In this document: in pieces, positions 12,987 to 17,749 of the stretch | Position numbering within the stretch: the first letter of the stretch is position 1 | Layout of the letters: each line of letters begins with the position of its first letter | Origin: Veillonella sp. | GTDB lineage: Bacteria > Bacillota > Negativicutes > Veillonellales > Veillonellaceae | DNA length: 17,749 bases | Direction of reading: 5' to 3' | Assembly (NCBI GenBank): GCA_019419725.1 | Contig: DXZL01000020.1 | Span: 1 to 17,749 of the forward strand | Made by a program: the position numbers and the translations under genes | The notes under the pieces: generated by a model | Database searches by the model: none | What the model was told of the DNA's origin: nothing | The model's input: only the letters and a program-made list of their open reading frames with translations

Positions 12987-14126
12987 ATGAAACCATTTGG
13001 TATGATACCTTTTTTTATACCTCATGTAGGGTGTCCTTATGTATGTACATTTTGTAATCAGTCGCGTATTACAGGTCAATCTGGTATTAGTCACCTAACT
13101 CCAGAATATATACAGCAAACTATTAAGGATTATATTGGTAGCAAACGTAAGGATAAGTTTTGGGAGGTCGCTTTTTATGGTGGTTCTTTTACAGCCATAC
13201 ATAGCGATTTACAACATACATTATTAGAACCCGCTTATGAAATGCTACGACAGGGCATAATTGATGGTATCCGTTGTTCCACAAGACCAGATGCTGTCGG
13301 TGATGAGGCTATCTCATTATTACAGTCCTATGGTGTAAACACAGTAGAGCTTGGCGTACAGTCCATGAATGATGGTATTTTAGTCGATGCTAAGCGCGGT
13401 CATACAGCTCAAGAGGTAGTAGATGCTGTGGCACGATTAAAACAGCGTGGAATGGTAGTGGGCGTGCAACTTTTACCAGGACTAAAGGGTGAAACTTGGT
13501 CAACAATTCTAGAAACCGCTATTGCTGTAGTTAAATTAAAACCAGATTTTGTACGAATCTATCCTGTTCTTGTTATAGAAAATACGGAACTAGCAGATCA
13601 ATATAGAGCTGGTACATATAAGCCATTAAGTACTGAGCAAGCTATTATATATTGTGCATTCTTAAAAGAATGGTTTGAAGAGCATAACATTGAAGTTATA
13701 CGCACCGGATTACAAAGTAGTGAAGAGCTCGACTCGGGTAATAGCTTGATAGCCGGTCCCTATGAGCCAGCAATGGGTGAACTTGTCGTAAATGAACAGT
13801 ATAAGCAGCGCATTGAGAGGTGTATTGATGAACACTTTTCTGAGAGCTCTTTAGGAGGCCAGTATACTTATAATTTTTCACCATTAAGTAATCATTATAG
13901 TCATAAGGTTGAATGTAGAACTCATGCGAATAATACGAATAAGTTGGCGAAACATAAGATACTGATTTCTTATCCTAGAAACCTGACATCAAAGGTACGA
14001 GGCCTTAAAAATCGCAATATTTTATATTTCCAAGAAACATATCCTCAATTTAGCATAGATTGGTGTGAAGATAATACGAGAAATACTGTTCGTTGCTGTA
14101 TTGATGGCCTACAATATATGTTATAA
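12987..14126 (+). CDS. radical SAM protein, Elp3-like
   Basis: A 379-residue radical SAM enzyme. The 4Fe-4S cluster motif is C16-PYV-C20-TF-C23 in HVGCPYVCTFCNQ, followed by FYGGSFTA (63-70, the SAM-contacting GG motif), STRPDAV (98-104), ELGVQSMNDG (121-130) and the IYPVLVIENTELA region. This order matches the Elp3/YhcC-like subgroup. The acetyltransferase domain of true Elp3 is absent; the last 130 residues or so (about 245-379) form an unrecognised, basic, cysteine-containing region. Such genes commonly sit next to rnc and smc in Firmicutes; the substrate is unknown, with tRNA modification a guess from the family. The start ATG at 12987 has AAAGGAG eight bases upstream; a GTG at 12981 is too close to it. 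Confidence 0.88.
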   Translation: MKPFGMIPFFIPHVGCPYVCTFCNQSRITGQSGISHLTPEYIQQTIKDYIGSKRKDKFWEVAFYGGSFTAIHSDLQHTLLEPAYEMLRQGIIDGIRCSTRPDAVGDEAISLLQSYGVNTVELGVQSMNDGILVDAKRGHTAQEVVDAVARLKQRGMVVGVQLLPGLKGETWSTILETAIAVVKLKPDFVRIYPVLVIENTELADQYRAGTYKPLSTEQAIIYCAFLKEWFEEHNIEVIRTGLQSSEELDSGNSLIAGPYEPAMGELVVNEQYKQRIERCIDEHFSESSLGGQYTYNFSPLSNHYSHKVECRTHANNTNKLAKHKILISYPRNLTSKVRGLKNRNILYFQETYPQFSIDWCEDNTRNTVRCCIDGLQYML

Positions 14127-14127
14127 T
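14119..14127 (+). promoter_or_regulatory. possible extended -10 promoter for smc
   Basis: TG-T-TATAAT: a perfect -10 hexamer (14122-14127) with the TGn extension, overlapping the last two codons of the radical SAM gene. The nearest -35-like sequence, TTGATG (14101-14106), is at a short 15-base spacing, but extended -10 promoters tolerate a poor -35. It would give smc a leader of about 38 bases. smc may also be read from upstream, since no terminator intervenes. Confidence 0.45.
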
Positions 14128-14171
14128 AAAAGATATGATTATTCGGGGTTGTTAGTAGAAAGGAGGCAGTC

Positions 14172-17100
14172 ATGCAATTACTTCGGTTAGAATTAAAGGG
14201 CTTTAAATCGTTTGCTGATAAAACGGTTGTAAAATTCTCACCAGGAATGACTGCCGTTATTGGACCTAACGGAAGTGGTAAAAGTAATATTACGGATGCT
14301 ATGAAATGGGTTTTAGGGGAATCCAATGTGCGTAATTTACGGGGCCAACGGCCAGAGGATATCATTTTCTTTGGCACAGAAAAACGAAAACCGATGAGGG
14401 CTGCCGAGGTTACCCTTGTATTTGATAATAGTGACCAACAATTAGATGTAGATATGGCTGAGGTAGCTATTACACGTCGTATTTATCGTACTGGTGAAAG
14501 TGAATTCCTCATCAATAAGCGATCTTGTCGCTTAAAGGATATCCATCTTTTACTAGCTGACACAGGTCTTGGTAAAGACTCGATGGCTATTATCGGTCAG
14601 AACCGCATTGATGCCATCTTGAACTCTAAGCCTGAAGAACGCCGATTGATCTTTGAAGATGTAGCAGGTATTTCTCGCTTTAAAATCAATAAAGAAGATG
14701 CATTGCGTCGTATTGCTAGTACGGACCGCAACATGGAACGCGTACGAGACGTAATGGCTACTATCGAAGAACAACTAGGACCTTTGTCTGAAAAGGCGGA
14801 AAAGACTAAAAAGTATATGACCTTAAGTCGTACAAAGCGCGACTATGATGGGGCATTAGGCTTTCACAATTATAAGACCTCTGATCGTTTATTAACGCGT
14901 TTCGAAAATGATAATATTGCATTTAAGAATGAAGAGATTGAGCTTCAAACTGAATTGTCTAAATTGGAAGCGCGCCGTCATACCTTGCAATCCGCATCAA
15001 CAAAAGAGCAAGAACAACTCAAGTTGTGGGAAGCTCAGTATACGGAAAAGCAACGTGATGAAGAACGTTTAGCAGGTCATTTACGTCTGTTAGACGAGCA
15101 GTTGAAGACAGCTCATCGTGAATTAGATGAAATATCTATGCGTATTAGCGAACTAGAAGCTACGCAAAAGGGCGAAGAACAACAATTGCGCATTTTAAAT
15201 CAGTTGATTCAAGATGAAAGTGCTCAATTAGTAGAAAAAGAGTCTAAGCTAGAAGCGTTAGAATCTAATTATAAAAAAGCTGTTGAAGATGTTAGCGCCG
15301 AGCAAGCTAAGTTCCAGTCATTGCAGTCTAATCGAGAAGCCTTTGAGCAACATCAATTAGAGCTTGTGAGCGCTATTGAAACAGCAAAGGCTAGTATTCG
15401 TAGCTTAGAATCTCGTAAGGAAGAGTCTACAAAACAATGTGAAGTTTTAAAGGCTGAAATAGGTCAAGTAGATAGTGACCTACAAGCAGCACGTGCTGAG
15501 TATGAAACATTGGGTCAGAAATTTACTGCTATTTCTGCACAACGACAAGCCCTCGTTGATGGCGGTAAAGAAGCAGCCTTACAAGCTCGTGAAGAACGCA
15601 AAGAATTACAAAAATTACGTACCCAAGAGCAACGTGTTAAAGGTCGTATCGAACTATTAGCCCAATGGGAAGAACAGCATGAAGGTTACTTAGAAGGAAC
15701 TAAGAATATTCTTAATGGTAAGGGCGCTTGGCGTGAACAGATTACGGGCGCCGTTGGTGATCTCTTTACAGTTGAGGACAAATATACGACAGCTATTGAA
15801 ACGGCATTAGGTGGTAGTGTTAACCATGTTGTGACCACTACAGCTCGCGCTGCTGCAGAGGGGGTAAATTATTTAAAATCTATCCAAGGTGGTCGCGTAA
15901 CCTTCTTGCCTATGGATTCTGTAAAAGGTAAACCGTATGATACGCCTGCTTTACATGAAAGTTGTGTTATAGGTACGGCTGTTGACTGTATCTCCTTTGA
16001 TAATACATATGCTCATATTTTCCAATATTTGTTAGGTCGTACGTTAGTAGTGTCCTCCATGGATGATGCTATTGGATTACAGAAGAAATATAATCAACAA
16101 TTGCGCATCGTTACCCTTACAGGGGAACAATTCCAACCAGGTGGTTCTTTAACGGGTGGTGCTACAAAGCGTAAGCGTGCCTCCGTATTGAGCCGTAAGG
16201 AAGAGGCTACTAGTCTTGAACAAGAGCTTGTACAAATTGAAGAACAAATTCGTTCTTTAACAGCTAGTTTAGAAAATCTAGAAAAACGGGTTGAAGAGGC
16301 TGAAAAAGAACGAGCTACCCTTGATGAAAGCTATCAACATACGAACTTACTCTATGTGGCTAGCGAAACAAAGGTACAAAATATACAAAATCAAATGGAT
16401 CGTAAGAAGCGTGTTCTTTCTGAAGAAGAGCAACGTTTAGTACAAATCGATATTGATTTAGCTCGTACAACAGCTAATTTAAAAGACCAAGAAACAGCAC
16501 TTGCTTCCTTGCAAGAAAATCATGGTGTAGAGGGCAATCAAGGGGCCTTGATGGAGCGATTAACTGTATTGCAAAAGATTCAGCAAGAGGCGTATGAAGC
16601 TTTTACAGAAGCTCGTCTTACTTGTGATACATTACGACAAACCATTAAGGAACGTGAAACTCAACGAGAACAACGCAATCAATCTATTGCTAGCATTGTA
16701 GATCGTCTAACGCCGTTGCGTAATTTGCTAATCAGCACTACACAGCGCTGTGAAGAGGAGTTGCCGAAGGCTAAAGAATTGGCAGAACGAGAGCTAGCTG
16801 CAGCTACAGCAGAGGTTGAACGTTTGCGTACTCTTCGTGACGAAGCCTACGATAAGACATCTACAGGTCGTGAGGAATTAGAAGCCATTCTCAGCGAGCA
16901 AGACCGTTTGAACCAACGCTATAAAGTGGTGCAAGGGCGCCTCGTTGATATGGAAGGTAAAATTACCCGTCATCGCATGGATTGCGAACGCTTTGTAGAA
17001 GAGTTACAAGAGCTAGGTTTTACATTGGAAGATGCACAAGCCCTTCGTATTGAAGGTTCCGTCAGTGATTGGAAGGATGAACAAGCACGTTTGATGGCTG

Positions 17101-17726
17101 AAATTGCCGAGCTTGGTCCAGTCAATCCAAATGCCGTTGAGGAATATGAAGAAACTAAAGAACGCTATGATTTCTTAACTACACAATTGGCGGATTTAGA
17201 TACGGCGAAGGAGCAATTGCAAGCGGTTATTGCCGAAATGGATAAAGCTATGAGTACACAGCTATACGATGTACTAGATGTAGTAGGTCGTAGATTCCAA
17301 GAGGTATTTAGCCAACTATTTGGCGGTGGTACGGCTCAAATTGTATTGACTGATCCAGATAATATCTTAACTGGTGGTATCGATTTCTACATTCAGCCGC
17401 CAGGGAAGAAACGTCAACAATTGACCTTGTTGTCCGGTGGTGAACGAGCCTTAACGGTTATTGCTTTATTATTCTCGTTCCTCGACTATCGTCCTGCGCC
17501 ATTCTGTGTGCTTGACGAAGTTGACGCAGCCCTTGATGAAGCCAATGTAGAAAGATTTAGTTCTTACTTAAATCGGGTAAATAAAGAAACACAATTTATC
17601 GTAGTATCGCATCGTAAAAAGACGATGGAAGCTGCCGAAGTTTTACAAGGGGTGACCATGGTTGAACGGGGCGTATCGCGATTATTAACAGTAGCATTTG
17701 AAGATGTGAAGGAGGATCTAGCATAA
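14172..17726 (+). CDS. smc: chromosome segregation protein SMC
   Basis: A 1184-residue condensin ATPase, full length for the family, that with ScpA and ScpB compacts and segregates the chromosome; ScpAB are not encoded here. The Walker A motif GPNGSGKSN is at 31-39, in the N-terminal head (about 1-165). Two long coiled-coil arms (about 165-515 and 670-1020), rich in Glu, Gln, Leu, Lys and Arg, flank the hinge (about 521-640) with its QGGRVTFLP element near 573. The C-terminal head has the ABC signature LLSGGERAL (1086-1094), Walker B with FCVLDEVDAALD (1111-1122; D1115 and catalytic E1116) and the D-loop. The start has AAAGGAGG five bases upstream. The stop overlaps the next ATG (TAATG), coupling it to ftsY. 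No frameshift or missing motif is visible. Confidence 0.98.
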   Translation: MQLLRLELKGFKSFADKTVVKFSPGMTAVIGPNGSGKSNITDAMKWVLGESNVRNLRGQRPEDIIFFGTEKRKPMRAAEVTLVFDNSDQQLDVDMAEVAITRRIYRTGESEFLINKRSCRLKDIHLLLADTGLGKDSMAIIGQNRIDAILNSKPEERRLIFEDVAGISRFKINKEDALRRIASTDRNMERVRDVMATIEEQLGPLSEKAEKTKKYMTLSRTKRDYDGALGFHNYKTSDRLLTRFENDNIAFKNEEIELQTELSKLEARRHTLQSASTKEQEQLKLWEAQYTEKQRDEERLAGHLRLLDEQLKTAHRELDEISMRISELEATQKGEEQQLRILNQLIQDESAQLVEKESKLEALESNYKKAVEDVSAEQAKFQSLQSNREAFEQHQLELVSAIETAKASIRSLESRKEESTKQCEVLKAEIGQVDSDLQAARAEYETLGQKFTAISAQRQALVDGGKEAALQAREERKELQKLRTQEQRVKGRIELLAQWEEQHEGYLEGTKNILNGKGAWREQITGAVGDLFTVEDKYTTAIETALGGSVNHVVTTTARAAAEGVNYLKSIQGGRVTFLPMDSVKGKPYDTPALHESCVIGTAVDCISFDNTYAHIFQYLLGRTLVVSSMDDAIGLQKKYNQQLRIVTLTGEQFQPGGSLTGGATKRKRASVLSRKEEATSLEQELVQIEEQIRSLTASLENLEKRVEEAEKERATLDESYQHTNLLYVASETKVQNIQNQMDRKKRVLSEEEQRLVQIDIDLARTTANLKDQETALASLQENHGVEGNQGALMERLTVLQKIQQEAYEAFTEARLTCDTLRQTIKERETQREQRNQSIASIVDRLTPLRNLLISTTQRCEEELPKAKELAERELAAATAEVERLRTLRDEAYDKTSTGREELEAILSEQDRLNQRYKVVQGRLVDMEGKITRHRMDCERFVEELQELGFTLEDAQALRIEGSVSDWKDEQARLMAEIAELGPVNPNAVEEYEETKERYDFLTTQLADLDTAKEQLQAVIAEMDKAMSTQLYDVLDVVGRRFQEVFSQLFGGGTAQIVLTDPDNILTGGIDFYIQPPGKKRQQLTLLSGGERALTVIALLFSFLDYRPAPFCVLDEVDAALDEANVERFSSYLNRVNKETQFIVVSHRKKTMEAAEVLQGVTMVERGVSRLLTVAFEDVKEDLA

Positions 17727-17749
17727 TGGCATTTGGATTCTTTAATAAA
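17726..17749 (+). CDS. ftsY: start of the next gene, probably ftsY (partial)
   Basis: Eight codons (MAFGFFNK) reach the window edge. The ATG overlaps the smc stop by one base, and AAGGAGG lies at 17709-17715, ten bases upstream. In many Firmicutes smc is followed by ftsY, the signal-recognition-particle receptor GTPase, whose N-terminus often starts with a similar M-x-FF-[DN]-K pattern. The identification rests on position and this short match only. Confidence 0.6.

Noticed and set aside
1..17749. Mobile elements, CRISPR arrays, tRNA/rRNA genes, riboswitches
   Set aside because: None seen on reading both strands: no transposase or integrase motifs, no regular repeat-spacer pattern, no cloverleaf; the gaps are short and explained mainly by promoters and terminators.

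Overview
The window is a stretch of a bacterial chromosome with moderately low G+C (not counted) from a Firmicutes-type lineage, most likely the diderm class Negativicutes and probably Veillonella or a close relative. This rests on the gene order (yceD-rpmF, fapR-plsX-fabH-fabK-fabD-fabG-acpP-fabF-rnc, then smc-ftsY), the use of FabK rather than FabI as enoyl-ACP reductase, a Zn-ribbon type L32, strong AGGAGG ribosome sites with some TTG/GTG starts, and overall protein character. The genus is an inference. No mobile element, CRISPR array, tRNA, rRNA or obvious transferred island is visible. This is mostly core housekeeping DNA, and I do not see a convincing new biological system.

Layout. 1-830: a small exported protein of unknown function, preceded by a GC-rich hairpin. 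Its stop codon is followed by 25 more open codons in the same frame and then a terminator. 863-2545 (minus strand): an operon of a FabK-like flavin oxidoreductase followed by a gamma-carbonic-anhydrase-fold protein, with its own promoter and terminator. 2546-2868: AT-rich intergenic DNA with a perfect palindrome and one weak promoter-to-terminator unit. 2869-3157: a free-standing rubredoxin gene of the short (44-residue) type with its own promoter and terminator. 3160-3967: yceD-rpmF under a perfect consensus sigma-70 promoter, ending in a terminator, with a second terminator-like hairpin downstream.

4160-12815: the fatty-acid synthesis operon. A good promoter is followed immediately by a candidate FapR operator, then fapR, plsX, fabH, fabK, fabD, fabG, acpP, a second FabK/NPD-family oxidoreductase carrying a cysteine cluster, fabF and rnc. 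Together these give the malonyl-CoA-sensing repressor, acyl-phosphate formation for phospholipid synthesis, initiation (FabD, FabH), elongation (FabF), ketoreduction (FabG), enoyl reduction (FabK) and the acyl carrier. No dehydratase (fabZ) and no acetyl-CoA carboxylase genes are in the window. An intrinsic-terminator-like hairpin directly after acpP could lower expression of the distal genes. RNase III lies at the end of the operon and overlaps fabF by one base.

12816-17749: an Elp3-like radical SAM protein gene, smc with a possible extended -10 promoter of its own, and the first eight codons of a gene that by position is ftsY.

The points most worth a second look are the three FabK/NPD-family paralogues within about 9 kb (one with a C-x2-C-x3-C-x4-C tail), the apparent premature stop in the exported protein, the putative FapR operator, the hairpin after acpP, and the short rubredoxin.
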